Assembly: GCF_030127125.1 (NCBI RefSeq)
Contig: NZ_CP126156.1
Location: forward strand, 1,054,001 to 1,118,000
Length of the DNA: 64,000 nt
Reading direction: 5' to 3'
DNA from: Halobaculum litoreum
GTDB lineage: Archaea; Halobacteriota; Halobacteria; Halobacteriales; Haloferacaceae
Position numbers and translations under genes: made by a program. The notes under the pieces are model-generated. The model ran no database searches, had not been told where the DNA came from, and saw only the letters and a program-made list of their open reading frames with translations. How positions within the stretch are numbered: position 1 is the first letter of the stretch; each line of letters begins with the position of its first letter. Below are positions 17,157 to 25,392 of this stretch, in pieces.

Positions 17157-18494
17157 TTACAGTTTCTGCGTGACTTCGTCGACGACCGACGTCTCGAAGA
17201 AGACGACGACGTGGTCGCCCGGACGGATCACCGTGTCGCCGCGCGGGGTGACGAGTTCGCCGTCGCGGGTGATCGCGCCGATGACGAGGCAGTCGGGGAA
17301 GTCCCGGATCGACTCCATGATCGGGCGGTTCGCGAGCAGGGAGTCCTCGGTCACCTCCACCTCCAGCACCTCCGCGCGGTCGTCCTCGATGAGCGCGACG
17401 TTCTCGGCGCCGCCCTCACGGGTGAACCGGGAGATCTCCTCGGCGACGACCGCGCGCGGGCTGACGCCGACGTCGATGCCGACCGTCTCGAACAGGTCGA
17501 CGTAGGCGGTCTGGTCGACGACCGCGACCGTGCGCTCGACGCCCAGCCGGGTGGCGAGCAGACACGACAGCAGGTTCTTCTCGTCGGAGTCGAGCGCGGC
17601 GATGAGCACGTCGGCGTCGCCGATGCGCTCGCGCTCGAGGAAGGCGACGTCGGTCGCGTCCGACTGCATCACGAACGTCTCGGGCAGTTCCTCGGCGAGG
17701 TCGCGCGCCCGCTCCTCGTCGCGTTCGATCAGTCGGGGCGAGAAGCCGCGCTCCCCCAGCAGGCGGGCGGTGTGGTAGCCGATCTCCGAGCCGCCGACGA
17801 TGACGACCTCCTCGCCGGTGCCGACGTGTTCCTCCGGGGCGACGTCGGCGGCGAACCCGCGGACGCTCCCCGGCGAGCCGATGACGACCGCCTTGTCGCC
17901 CGTCTCGATCACGGTCTCACCGCGGGGGATCACGACCTCGTCGTCGCGCAGGAGGGCCGCGAACGTGAGCGAGTCGAACCGGTCGGCCTCGCTGACGGTC
18001 TGGCCCGCGATGGGGCTCGACTCGCTCACCTCGAACTCGGCCATCTGCACCTTCCCGTCGGCGAACGGGTCCACGTCGCGGGCGGCCGGCAGGCCGATGA
18101 CCCGGACGATGGACTCGGCGGTGAGCAGGTTCGTGCACACCATGAAGTCGATGCCGAACGCCGAGTGGGAGCGCTCCCACGTCCGCAGGTACTCGGTGTT
18201 CTTGATCCGGGCGACCGTGAACGAGTCGCTGACGGCCTTCGCCGTCGAGCAGGCGACGATGTTGGTCTCGTCGTTGTCCGTGGAGGCGACCACCATGTCC
18301 GCCTCCTCGATGCCGGCCTCCTCCAGCGTGGAGACGGCGGTCCCGTCGCCGTTGACGGTGAGCACGTCGAGCGAGTACGTCAGTTCCTCGCACCGCTCCG
18401 GGTCGCGCTCGACGATCACCACCTCGTGGCTCCCGTCCAGGTCCGCCGCGATGCTCTCGCCCACCTGTCCGGCGCCGATGATCAGCACCCGCAC
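17157..18494 (-). CDS. trkA: Trk potassium uptake regulatory subunit TrkA
   Basis: TrkA is the cytoplasmic NAD(H)-binding ring that gates TrkH. The 445-residue protein has two RCK_N/RCK_C units. The first Rossmann motif is at the N-terminus (RVLIIGAGQVGESIAADL, then VIVERDPERCEEL). A TrkA_C domain follows with PIAGQTVSEAD. The second Rossmann unit (VVIVGGSEIGYHTARLL, LIERDEERARDLAEEL) is followed by a second TrkA_C (SLLANRPIMESIRDFPDCLVIGAITRDGELVTPRGDTVI). I chose the GTG at 18492-18494, which begins exactly at the Rossmann strand and gives the usual length. Confidence 0.95.
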   Translation of the reverse strand: MRVLIIGAGQVGESIAADLDGSHEVVIVERDPERCEELTYSLDVLTVNGDGTAVSTLEEAGIEEADMVVASTDNDETNIVACSTAKAVSDSFTVARIKNTEYLRTWERSHSAFGIDFMVCTNLLTAESIVRVIGLPAARDVDPFADGKVQMAEFEVSESSPIAGQTVSEADRFDSLTFAALLRDDEVVIPRGETVIETGDKAVVIGSPGSVRGFAADVAPEEHVGTGEEVVIVGGSEIGYHTARLLGERGFSPRLIERDEERARDLAEELPETFVMQSDATDVAFLERERIGDADVLIAALDSDEKNLLSCLLATRLGVERTVAVVDQTAYVDLFETVGIDVGVSPRAVVAEEISRFTREGGAENVALIEDDRAEVLEVEVTEDSLLANRPIMESIRDFPDCLVIGAITRDGELVTPRGDTVIRPGDHVVVFFETSVVDEVTQKL

Positions 18495-18623
18495 GGCACA
18501 GCCACCCCTGTCATACCCGCACCTGTTCGACCGAGGGGAATGAGCGTTCCGGAGTCGCCCCATCCGGCGGCGCCGCGTCGACGGGCGGCCGCGACACGCC
18601 GACCGTGTCGTCCGTGTCGGCGC

Positions 18624-19166
18624 CTACAGCGCCTCGCTGTCCTCGCGGACGTCGAGGCTGACCTCGCGCTCGCGCCCCTCCAGATCCGCGACGGCGCGAC
18701 GGACGACGCGCTCGGCCTCCTCCGTCACGAGGGCCTTCACCTTGTCGAGCACCCAGCCGAACGAGACGAGCGGGGGCAACGACACCGACGACGAGTCCGC
18801 CGACTCCGCGTCGAAGCGGATCTCGAGCGTCACGCGACAGCCCTCGGTCGCGTCGGCGGGCGCGTCGGCGGGCAGCTCGTCGAACGGCTCGATCACCCAC
18901 GCGCCGTGGGCGCGGATGTCCTTCAGCACGCGCCAGTCGATCCGCGTGGGCGGCGTCACCTCCGTCACCTCCGAGCGGGCGGTGTAGGTGAGCTTCCACC
19001 ACGCGAACCGTAGCGCGTACCGCGACCCGGGGCCGCCGTCGCCGTGCGTCCGCGACACGCGGTCGAGGTACTCGGTGTACCGCTCGTAGCGCGGGAAGTC
19101 CAGAAGGAACTCGTACGCCTCCTCGGGGGCGACGTACACGTCCGTCGAGACGACGAGCTCGTCCAT
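18624..19166 (-). CDS. SRPBCC superfamily (polyketide cyclase/START-like) protein
   Basis: A 180-residue protein of the START/SRPBCC helix-grip fold, which binds hydrophobic ligands in a deep pocket. The N-terminus VVSTDVYVAPEEAYEFLLDFPRYERYTEYLDRV is the typical opening strand and helix (ligand-lid region). It is followed by strands RYALRFAWWKLTYTARSEVTEV and TRIDWRVLKDIRAHGAWVIEPF, then a long C-terminal helix (VSFGWVLDKVKALVTEEAERVVRRAVADLEG). The ligand and process are unknown. It is transcribed away from the iron locus, whose first operator lies 63 bases upstream of this start. Confidence 0.85.
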   Translation of the reverse strand: MDELVVSTDVYVAPEEAYEFLLDFPRYERYTEYLDRVSRTHGDGGPGSRYALRFAWWKLTYTARSEVTEVTPPTRIDWRVLKDIRAHGAWVIEPFDELPADAPADATEGCRVTLEIRFDAESADSSSVSLPPLVSFGWVLDKVKALVTEEAERVVRRAVADLEGREREVSLDVREDSEAL

Positions 19167-19228
19167 ACCCCCGAATCCGACGGACGGGAGGTAAGGGTTC
19201 GGGGTCGCGCACCGGACGACGCCCCCGA

Positions 19229-19242
19229 TTCGGCTCGCCTAA
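19229..19242 (+). promoter_or_regulatory. Palindromic iron-box-like operator 1a
   Basis: TTCGGCTCGCCTAA, an imperfect palindrome with half-sites TTCGGC and GCCTAA. It is the mirror image of operator 1b. Its right end runs into CCTAAAAAT, a likely TATA element for the first binding-protein gene. Confidence 0.75.
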
Positions 19243-19264
19243 AAATCGACGGACTTACCACGAT

Positions 19265-19278
19265 TTAGGCGAGCCGAA
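19265..19278 (+). promoter_or_regulatory. Palindromic iron-box-like operator 1b
   Basis: TTAGGCGAGCCGAA, ending four bases before the ATG at 19283. The centre-to-centre distance to operator 1a is 36 bases, so the pair brackets the core promoter and transcription start. Confidence 0.8.
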
Positions 19279-19282
19279 ATCC

Positions 19283-20500
19283 ATGGACATCGACCGCAGA
19301 CGGTTCGTGGAGTCGGCGGCGGCCGCGGCGCTCGTCGGGGTGGCCGGCTGCTCCGGAACGGCCGGAACCGACGAGGGGGCCGAGACGACGACGACCGGGT
19401 CGGCAACGGAGACCGCGACGGCGACGGCGACGCCCGAACCGTCGGACGCGTACGCCGCCAGCATGGCACCGGCGGGCGAGGTGTCGCTCGACGAGGTGCC
19501 GTCGAGCGTCGCGGTGTACAACCCCGGGTACGCGGATCTGCTCGTCGCCTTCGGCCACGGCGACGCCGTGAACTCCCTCGGCTTCGACGCCGCCGCCGGC
19601 GGGCGCACGCTCGACGCCTACTACGCGCGCCTCGACGGCGTCTCCTTCGAGTACGAGGGACTCACACAGCTCAACAGCGGCTCCGGCGAGATCCGCGTCG
19701 AGAAGGAACTGTTCTACGAACTCGACTCCGACCTCCACCTGATGGACCCGGCGCTCGTCGACTCCTTCGACGGCTGGGACCGCGCCGACGTCGAGGAGGT
19801 CGCCGAGAACGTCGCGCCGTGGTTCGGCAACGCGTACAGCCGAACCCACGCACAACCGCCCGAGGGATGGCGCGACGGCTACGAGTACTACACGCTCGGG
19901 GAGATCGCCGACCGGGTCGCCCCGCTGTTCGGCGCCACCGAGCGGGCGGCGGCGCTCGCGTCGGTCCGCGAGGACCTGCTCGCGCGGATCGAGGAGGGAC
20001 TCCCGCCCGAGTCGGAGCGGCCGACGGTGGCGTCGGTCATCTTCTTCGACGGGACCTTCTACCCGTCGTCGATCGACGCGCCGGGGTTCGCGAACGCGCA
20101 CGTCCGCCCGCTCGGCGCGGCCGACGCCTTCGCCGACACCGAGGCCGGCTTCGGCACGACGTACGACTACGAGACCCTCCTCGAACTCGACCCGGACGTG
20201 ATCCTCCACCGGTACGGGATCGCCTCCTACTACGACGTGGCGTCGATCCGGGAGACGATCGCCGCGGACCCGGTCGGCGGCGAACTGGCGGCGATCCGGA
20301 ACGACCGGTTCTACCCGTCCGGCACCCCCGTGCAGGGACCGCTGATGAACCTCTTCCAACTGGAGATGACCGCCAAGCAACTGTACCCGGAGCAGTTCGG
20401 CGAGTGGCCGGAGTACGAACAGGGCGATCCGTACCCGGAGATCCCCGCCGAGGAGCGGCTGTTCGACCGCGAGCGGGTCGCGAGCGTCGTCCGCGACTGA
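19283..20500 (+). CDS. Siderophore-type ABC transporter substrate-binding lipoprotein, paralog 1
   Basis: A 405-residue FhuD/BtuF-like binding protein for a ferric chelate or related ligand. It has a Tat signal DRRRFVESAAAAALVGVAGC with lipobox Cys23, then a Thr/Glu-rich linker to about residue 50. The two lobes carry the features shared by all four paralogs here: VPSSVAVYNPGYADLLVAFG, KELFYELDSDLHLMDP, YETLLELDPDVILHRYGI, and GPLMNLFQLEMTAKQLYPEQF. It ends with LFDRERVASVVRD. The ATG at 19283 sits four bases after operator 1b, implying a leaderless transcript repressed when metal is plentiful. Iron as cargo is inferred from the operators and the permease type. Confidence 0.85.
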   Translation: MDIDRRRFVESAAAAALVGVAGCSGTAGTDEGAETTTTGSATETATATATPEPSDAYAASMAPAGEVSLDEVPSSVAVYNPGYADLLVAFGHGDAVNSLGFDAAAGGRTLDAYYARLDGVSFEYEGLTQLNSGSGEIRVEKELFYELDSDLHLMDPALVDSFDGWDRADVEEVAENVAPWFGNAYSRTHAQPPEGWRDGYEYYTLGEIADRVAPLFGATERAAALASVREDLLARIEEGLPPESERPTVASVIFFDGTFYPSSIDAPGFANAHVRPLGAADAFADTEAGFGTTYDYETLLELDPDVILHRYGIASYYDVASIRETIAADPVGGELAAIRNDRFYPSGTPVQGPLMNLFQLEMTAKQLYPEQFGEWPEYEQGDPYPEIPAEERLFDRERVASVVRD

Positions 20501-20512
20501 TTCGGCGAGTTT

Positions 20513-20526
20513 TTCGGCCGGCCTAA
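20513..20526 (+). promoter_or_regulatory. Palindromic iron-box-like operator 2
   Basis: TTCGGCCGGCCTAA, followed by AAAAT as in operator 1a, 42 bases upstream of the ATG at 20568. A second copy at the expected spacing is not convincing here (20548-20561 is only a weak match). Confidence 0.75.
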
Positions 20527-20567
20527 AAATCGAAGCCCTTACGTCGGTTACGGCTGGTCGACACCGT

Positions 20568-21740
20568 ATGGATCCGAACCGACGACGGTTCCTCGGGTTG
20601 ACGAGCGCGGCGATCGCGACGGGACTGGCGGGCTGTTCCGGCTCCGCGGGCGACGACGGCGCGCCGACCGAGACGGGGACGAGGACGCCGACCACCGAGG
20701 CGAGCGCCACGACGACCGCACCGCCGGCGACGAGCTACACGGTGTCGATGGCGCCCGCCGGCGACGTGACGTTCGACGCGGTGCCGGAGACGTACACCGT
20801 GTACGAGTCGGGGTACGCCGACATGGGCATCGCGCTCGGCAAGGGCGCGGACCTGCTCGCGGTCGGCAACACCGCCCGCTACTACACCGACCACGTCGAG
20901 GAACTGGACGGCGTGTCCGCGAACGCGGAGCCGACCCAGTTGCTCGGCGACTCCTACGCCATCGACCGCGAACTGTTCTACGAACTCGACAGCGACGTCC
21001 ACCTCATCGACCCGCAGTGGCTCCTCGAGAACGGCTACTTCAAGCTTGAGGAGTCGGACCTCGCGTCCGTCTCCGAGGACGTCGGTCCGTTCGTCGGCAA
21101 CACGATCTTCCGGCGCACCGACGGCTGGCACGACTACCGCTACTACACCCTGTACGAGGCGTTCGGCAAAGTGGCCGAGGTGTTCGACCGCGTCGACCGC
21201 TACGAGGCGGTGAAGGCCGTCCACGACGAGACGGTCGCCGACGTGAGCGCGAGCCTCCCGAGCGCGGACGCCCGGCCGAACGCCCTGTTGTGCTTCGGCG
21301 CGAGCGACGAACCCGAGCAGTTCTCACCGTACCGCCTGACGGACAAGGGGACGAACAAGAAGCAGTTCCGCGACCTGGGCATCTCGGACGCGCTCGCGGG
21401 CACCGGCGTCGAGGGGCTGTCGACGAACGATCGCGGGCAGATCGACTACGAGACGATGCTGGAGGTCGACCCCGACTCGATCCTCGTCCGCGGCCACGAG
21501 GACAAGACGGAGGCGGAGTTCCGCGACACCGTCGTCTCGTTCATGCAGGGTCACGACGTGGCCTCGGAGCTGACCGCCGTCCAGGAGGGCCGCGTGTTCC
21601 GCGGCGGCCCGATCTACCAGGGCCCGCTCCAGCACCTGTTCAACCTCGAACGCTTCGCGACGCTGTACTTCCCCGACGAGTTCTCCGCCGACCTGTTCTC
21701 GCGAGACGACCTCGCGGCGGCGATCCGCGGCGAGGCCTGA
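20568..21740 (+). CDS. Siderophore-type ABC transporter substrate-binding lipoprotein, paralog 2
   Basis: A 390-residue paralog of the preceding protein. The Tat signal is MDPNRRRFLGLTSAAIATGL with lipobox AGC (Cys23), then a Thr-rich linker. Shared landmarks are YESGYADMGIALGKGADLLA, RELFYELDSDVHLIDP, YETMLEVDPDSILVRGHED and GPLQHLFNLERFATLYFPDEF. Sequence is most like paralog 1 in the first lobe. It has its own upstream operator and is separated from paralog 1 by 67 bases, so it can be transcribed independently. No permease gene is attached, so it presumably delivers to the permease and ATPase encoded at 25.4-27.4 kb. Confidence 0.85.
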   Translation: MDPNRRRFLGLTSAAIATGLAGCSGSAGDDGAPTETGTRTPTTEASATTTAPPATSYTVSMAPAGDVTFDAVPETYTVYESGYADMGIALGKGADLLAVGNTARYYTDHVEELDGVSANAEPTQLLGDSYAIDRELFYELDSDVHLIDPQWLLENGYFKLEESDLASVSEDVGPFVGNTIFRRTDGWHDYRYYTLYEAFGKVAEVFDRVDRYEAVKAVHDETVADVSASLPSADARPNALLCFGASDEPEQFSPYRLTDKGTNKKQFRDLGISDALAGTGVEGLSTNDRGQIDYETMLEVDPDSILVRGHEDKTEAEFRDTVVSFMQGHDVASELTAVQEGRVFRGGPIYQGPLQHLFNLERFATLYFPDEFSADLFSRDDLAAAIRGEA

Positions 21741-21757
21741 GCACCCGCCCACCAGTT

Positions 21758-21771
21758 TTAGGCCAGCCGAA
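21758..21771 (+). promoter_or_regulatory. Palindromic iron-box-like operator 3a
   Basis: TTAGGCCAGCCGAA, 34 bases (centre to centre) upstream of operator 3b and on the far side of a CTTATTGA TATA-like element. Confidence 0.75.
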
Positions 21772-21791
21772 ATCGGAGCACACTTATTGAT

Positions 21792-21805
21792 TTAGGCGAG
21801 CCTAA
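21792..21805 (+). promoter_or_regulatory. Palindromic iron-box-like operator 3b
   Basis: TTAGGCGAGCCTAA, the most symmetric form of the motif, ending four bases before the ATG at 21810. The identical 14-mer recurs upstream of the permease gene at 25361-25374. Confidence 0.85.
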
Positions 21806-21809
21806 AACC

Positions 21810-23018
21810 ATGGACCGAACCAGACGACGCGTCCTCGGCGGGATCGCGAGTGGACTGACTGCGGGCGCCGCGGGGTGTCTCGGCGGCACGAGTGGCGGGC
21901 GACAGACGGCCGACGGGACCGACACCGCGACGACGAGCACGGCGACCACCACGGCCGACACCTCGTACACCGCCTCCATCGTCCCGGCGGGCGAGGTGAC
22001 GTTCCCGGACGTGCCCGAGACGTGGCTCTGCTACAACGGCGGGTGGGCGGACATGGCGTTCGCGCTGGGCCAACGCGACGGCTTCCTGACCGCCGGCAAC
22101 ATGATCCCGGGGTTCTTCTTCGAGCCGTTCGGGCTCGACGTCCCCCCGCAAGACGACCTGCCGACGCTGGCCGACTGGAACGCGGGCGGGTGGAACAAGG
22201 AGGTGTTCTACGAGCTCGACCCGGACGTGATCCTGATGGACCCCACCTACCTGCACGGCACCGGGTGGGACGACGACTGGGACGCCGACGACACCGCCGA
22301 GATCCGCGAGAACGTCGCGCCGTTCTTCGGGAACAACTGCCGGCGCCGCCGCGAGTTCCACGACTACAAGCTGTACAGCATGTACGGCGCGTTCGAGCGC
22401 CTCGCCGACGCGTTCCGGGAAGGGGAACGCTACCGTGCGTTCGCGAGCCTCCACGACGAGGTGCTCTCGGAGGTGCAGTCCCGCCTGCCGCCCGAGGAGG
22501 AGCGCCCGGAGATCGGCCTGATAAACGGCGGGTCGAACCCCGAGGAGGGCGTCTTCTACCCCCTCCACACGCAGGACGAGGGGTACGAGATGAAGCCGTA
22601 CCGCGACCTCGACGTGAAGAGCGCCTTCTCGACGGACCTGGAGGCCGCCGGCGAGGCGGACTACGAGCGCCTGCTGGAGGTCGACCCCGAGATCATCGTC
22701 GTCCACTGGGGGATCGGCACCACCACGCCCGAGGCTGACGGCTTCGACGCCGAGGCGTTCCACGAGCAGTACGTCCGCCCGATGGAGGAGGACGGCGTCG
22801 GGAGCCAGCTCACGGCCGTCCGGAACGGGCGCGTGTACCCCGGCGCGTACGGCGAGCAGGGCCCCATCGTGAACCTCCTGCAGACGGAGATGAAGGCCCA
22901 ACAGCTGTACCCCGAGGAGTTCGGCGAGTTCGACCCCGAGTCGTTCCCCGAAGTGCCCGAGGACCGGCAGCTGTTCGACCGCCAGCGCGTCCGCGACATC
23001 ATCACCGGGGAGTTCTGA
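21810..23018 (+). CDS. Siderophore-type ABC transporter substrate-binding lipoprotein, paralog 3
   Basis: A 402-residue paralog. The Tat signal is MDRTRRRVLGGIASGLTAGA with lipobox AGC (Cys23) and a Thr-rich linker. It is closest to paralog 4: both share the order GWADM, FYELDPDVILMDP-like, DDDWD, NVAPFFG, LINGGS, GYEMKPYRDL, a second-lobe VDPEIIVVHWGI, and EQGPIVNLLQTEMKAQQLYPEEFG. The stop codon overlaps the ATG of the FAD protein gene (TGATG), so the two are cotranscribed under the double operator 3a/3b. Cargo is probably a ferric chelate, inferred from context. Confidence 0.85.
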   Translation: MDRTRRRVLGGIASGLTAGAAGCLGGTSGGRQTADGTDTATTSTATTTADTSYTASIVPAGEVTFPDVPETWLCYNGGWADMAFALGQRDGFLTAGNMIPGFFFEPFGLDVPPQDDLPTLADWNAGGWNKEVFYELDPDVILMDPTYLHGTGWDDDWDADDTAEIRENVAPFFGNNCRRRREFHDYKLYSMYGAFERLADAFREGERYRAFASLHDEVLSEVQSRLPPEEERPEIGLINGGSNPEEGVFYPLHTQDEGYEMKPYRDLDVKSAFSTDLEAAGEADYERLLEVDPEIIVVHWGIGTTTPEADGFDAEAFHEQYVRPMEEDGVGSQLTAVRNGRVYPGAYGEQGPIVNLLQTEMKAQQLYPEEFGEFDPESFPEVPEDRQLFDRQRVRDIITGEF

Positions 23019-23968
23019 TGGCGCGCGCTGACACCGTCGAGGGGACCGTCGGGGCCGACCCGGACTCGGCGGTCGACCACGACGTGCTGGTCGTCGGTGG
23101 CGGCGTCGCGGGGCTGTCGGCGGCGACGTTCCTCTCGCGGTACGGGCTCGACACGCTCGTGCTCGCCCGCGGGAAGTCCGCCATCGGGCAGTGTGCCCAC
23201 CTCGAGAACTACCTCGGGTTCCCCGCGGGCATCTCGCCCGAGCGGTTCCTCGCGCTCGGTCGCGAGCAGGCCACGTACGAGGGAGCGACGGTCCGCGAGG
23301 AACTCGTCGAGTGCGTGGCGACCGTCGACCTCGCCGAACACGGGGTCGACGCCGGCGGCCCGAGCGACCTCCCCGCCTCCCGGGGCGGGTTCGCCGTCGA
23401 CAGCGACGAGGGGGAGTACGTCGTCCGGTACGTCCTCGCGGCGACGGCCTACGACGGCGACATGTTCGAGCCGCTGGAGGACCGCCTCGACACCGACGCG
23501 GAGTACGGGGCGGCCGCCACCGACCACGGACGCACCACGGTCACGGGGCTGTACGCCGCCGGGTGGCTGACCGACGAGACGGTCCACCAAGCCGTCGTCA
23601 ACGCCGGCCACGGCGCTCGCGCGGCCACCTCCCTCGCCCGGGACGACCTCGACGCACGGTTCTGGCCCGGCGTCGGCGACAACCTCGTGGATTGGGTCGT
23701 CTACGAGGACCGCTACGCCGTCGACGACGAGTGGGAGGCGGACACCCGCGAGTGGTTCGACCGCGAGGTGGTCGGCGACGCGACCGTCGACGACGCCACC
23801 GTGGAGGCGGCCTACGACGTCGTCCGGTCGGAGTACGTCGCACGAATGATCGACGCCGAGGAGGCCGCTGAACGCGACCGAGCGGGTCAGCGCCGCCTGC
23901 TCGCCCACGTAGACGACGACGTGATCCGCGAGTACCTCGACGGCGACGACGAACCGGCGGGCTGCTAG
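23018..23968 (+). CDS. FAD-dependent oxidoreductase, thioredoxin-reductase-like but lacking CxxC and the NADPH domain
   Basis: A 316-residue cytoplasmic flavoprotein. The N-terminal FAD-binding motif is DVLVVGGGVAGLSAATFL (about residues 25-42), and the FAD-domain segment HLENYLGFPAG follows. The C-terminal FAD segment is GLYAAGWLTDETVHQAVVNAGHGARAA. Unlike true thioredoxin reductase it has no CxxC pair and no second GxGxxG nucleotide-binding domain between the two FAD segments, and it has a long acidic C-terminal helix region ending PAGC. It is cotranscribed with binding-protein paralog 3 behind an iron-type operator. A ferric-chelate reductase or a redox sensor would fit, but neither is shown. 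A related gene is at 30885. Confidence 0.75.
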   Translation: MARADTVEGTVGADPDSAVDHDVLVVGGGVAGLSAATFLSRYGLDTLVLARGKSAIGQCAHLENYLGFPAGISPERFLALGREQATYEGATVREELVECVATVDLAEHGVDAGGPSDLPASRGGFAVDSDEGEYVVRYVLAATAYDGDMFEPLEDRLDTDAEYGAAATDHGRTTVTGLYAAGWLTDETVHQAVVNAGHGARAATSLARDDLDARFWPGVGDNLVDWVVYEDRYAVDDEWEADTREWFDREVVGDATVDDATVEAAYDVVRSEYVARMIDAEEAAERDRAGQRRLLAHVDDDVIREYLDGDDEPAGC

Positions 23969-24002
23969 GCGGGTCGTCCCGCGGGGAGGGCTGTGAGCGG
24001 AT

Positions 24003-24016
24003 TTTGGCTTGCCAAA
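24003..24016 (+). promoter_or_regulatory. Palindromic iron-box-like operator 4a
   Basis: TTTGGCTTGCCAAA, a nearly perfect palindrome diverged from the TTAGGC type but at the same relative position as 1a and 3a. It is 35 bases (centre to centre) upstream of operator 4b and followed by the same AAAAT as 1a and 2. Confidence 0.65.
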
Positions 24017-24037
24017 AAATCGGAACGGCTTTGTGTT

Positions 24038-24051
24038 TTAGGTGGGCCTAA
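24038..24051 (+). promoter_or_regulatory. Palindromic iron-box-like operator 4b
   Basis: TTAGGTGGGCCTAA, ending six bases before the ATG at 24058. It keeps the TTAGG and CCTAA ends of the motif. Confidence 0.75.
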
Positions 24052-24057
24052 TCGGGT

Positions 24058-25323
24058 ATGTCCGACGACGAGACGACGACCGGAGCCCCGACGCGACGGG
24101 ACTACGTGAAGTACGGAGCAGCCGTGGCGACCGGCGGCTTGTTCGCCGGCTGTGCCGCCACCGGCACCGAGTCACCCGCTTCGAGCACCGAGCCGACCGG
24201 GACCGAGAGTCCGACCGCCGCCGACACCGACACGGCCACCGACGGGAGCTACTCGGTCGAGCTGTTCCCGGTCGGCGAGGTCGAGTTCGAGTCGGTCCCG
24301 GAGTCGGTCGTCACCTACAACATGGGGTGGGCTGACATGGTCGTCTCCCTGGGCCAGGCGGACAAACTCCGCACGAACCGGCTGGTCGCGCCGACGATGT
24401 TCTACGACCGCTTCGACGTCGACTGGGACATCGACTACCCGCCGCTGTGGCAGGACGGCGGGATCCCGAAGGAGGTGCTGTACGAACTGGACCCGGACGT
24501 GTTCATGATCGACCCGAACCTGTTCAAGGCGTGGGACGACGACTGGGACGACGCCGACGTCGACGAGATCGAGTCCAACGTCGCCCCGTTCTTCGGGTGC
24601 TACAACCGCCGGATCCGGGGGGAGTGGCAGCGGGAACTCGGCTACCCCGAACGGGCGCCCTCGATGCTGGAGTCGTTCGAGGCGGTCGGGGAGGTGCTCG
24701 ACGAACGGGCCCGGGCGCGGGCGTGGCTCGACCTCCACGACGGGCTCCAGTCGGAGATCCAGTCGCGGCTGCCGGCGGACGCCGACACCCCGTCCATCGC
24801 GCTGATCAACGGCGGGTCGGCCCCCGGCGAGGGCGAGTTCTACGTCCTGAACCTCGAGGACAACGGCTACGAGATGAAGCCGTACCGCGATCTCGGGCTG
24901 GTCGAGGCCGACGCGTTCGCGGGCGTCGAGACCGGCCAGTACGGCGCGACCGACTACGAGACGATGCTGGAGGTCGACCCGGACCTGATCCTCGTCCACT
25001 GGGGGATCACGACCGGGTCGGTGACGTTCGACGGCGACGGCGCGTTCGACGCCGAGGCGTTCCACGAGCAGTACGTCGCGCCGATGGAGGACGACGACGT
25101 CGGGAGCCAACTCGCGGCCGTGCAAGCGGGGCGCGTCCTGCCCGGGCCGACCGCCGAGCAGGGACCCCTCGTCAACGCGTTCCAGACCGAACTGACCGCG
25201 CGGCTGTTCTACCCCGAGGAGTTCGGCGCCGTCGACCCGGAGGCGCCGTTCGAGGTGCCCGAGGACGACCGCCTGTTCGACCGCGACCGGGTGCAGGCGA
25301 TCCTCGACGGCGAGGCGGCGTAA
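24058..25323 (+). CDS. Siderophore-type ABC transporter substrate-binding lipoprotein, paralog 4
   Basis: A 421-residue paralog. The Tat signal has PTRRDYVKYGAAVATGGLF followed by lipobox AGC with Cys at about residue 32, then a Thr/Glu-rich linker. Landmarks are YNMGWADMVVSLGQADKLR, LYELDPDVFMIDP, DDDWDDADVDEIESNVAPFFG, LINGGSAPGEGEFY, GYEMKPYRDLGL, YETMLEVDPDLILVHWGI, and EQGPLVNAFQTELTARLFYPEEFG. It is closest to paralog 3. It lies 69 bases upstream of the permease gene but has its own double operator, and the permease also has its own box, so it may be transcribed alone or together with the transporter. Confidence 0.85.
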   Translation: MSDDETTTGAPTRRDYVKYGAAVATGGLFAGCAATGTESPASSTEPTGTESPTAADTDTATDGSYSVELFPVGEVEFESVPESVVTYNMGWADMVVSLGQADKLRTNRLVAPTMFYDRFDVDWDIDYPPLWQDGGIPKEVLYELDPDVFMIDPNLFKAWDDDWDDADVDEIESNVAPFFGCYNRRIRGEWQRELGYPERAPSMLESFEAVGEVLDERARARAWLDLHDGLQSEIQSRLPADADTPSIALINGGSAPGEGEFYVLNLEDNGYEMKPYRDLGLVEADAFAGVETGQYGATDYETMLEVDPDLILVHWGITTGSVTFDGDGAFDAEAFHEQYVAPMEDDDVGSQLAAVQAGRVLPGPTAEQGPLVNAFQTELTARLFYPEEFGAVDPEAPFEVPEDDRLFDRDRVQAILDGEAA

Positions 25324-25360
25324 CCCGACGAGCCGCCGCTTCGACACGCTTTTCACTGTC

Positions 25361-25374
25361 TTAGGCGAGCCTAA
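25361..25374 (+). promoter_or_regulatory. Palindromic iron-box-like operator 5
   Basis: TTAGGCGAGCCTAA, identical to operator 3b. It controls the permease-ATPase pair. TTTTCACTG just upstream may hold the TATA element. Confidence 0.85.
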
Positions 25375-25392
25375 ACCATATGAACGGAACTG

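Noticed and set aside
20548..20561. A second operator upstream of binding-protein paralog 2
   Set aside because: Only about half of the conserved positions match, although the spacing from operator 2 would be right.
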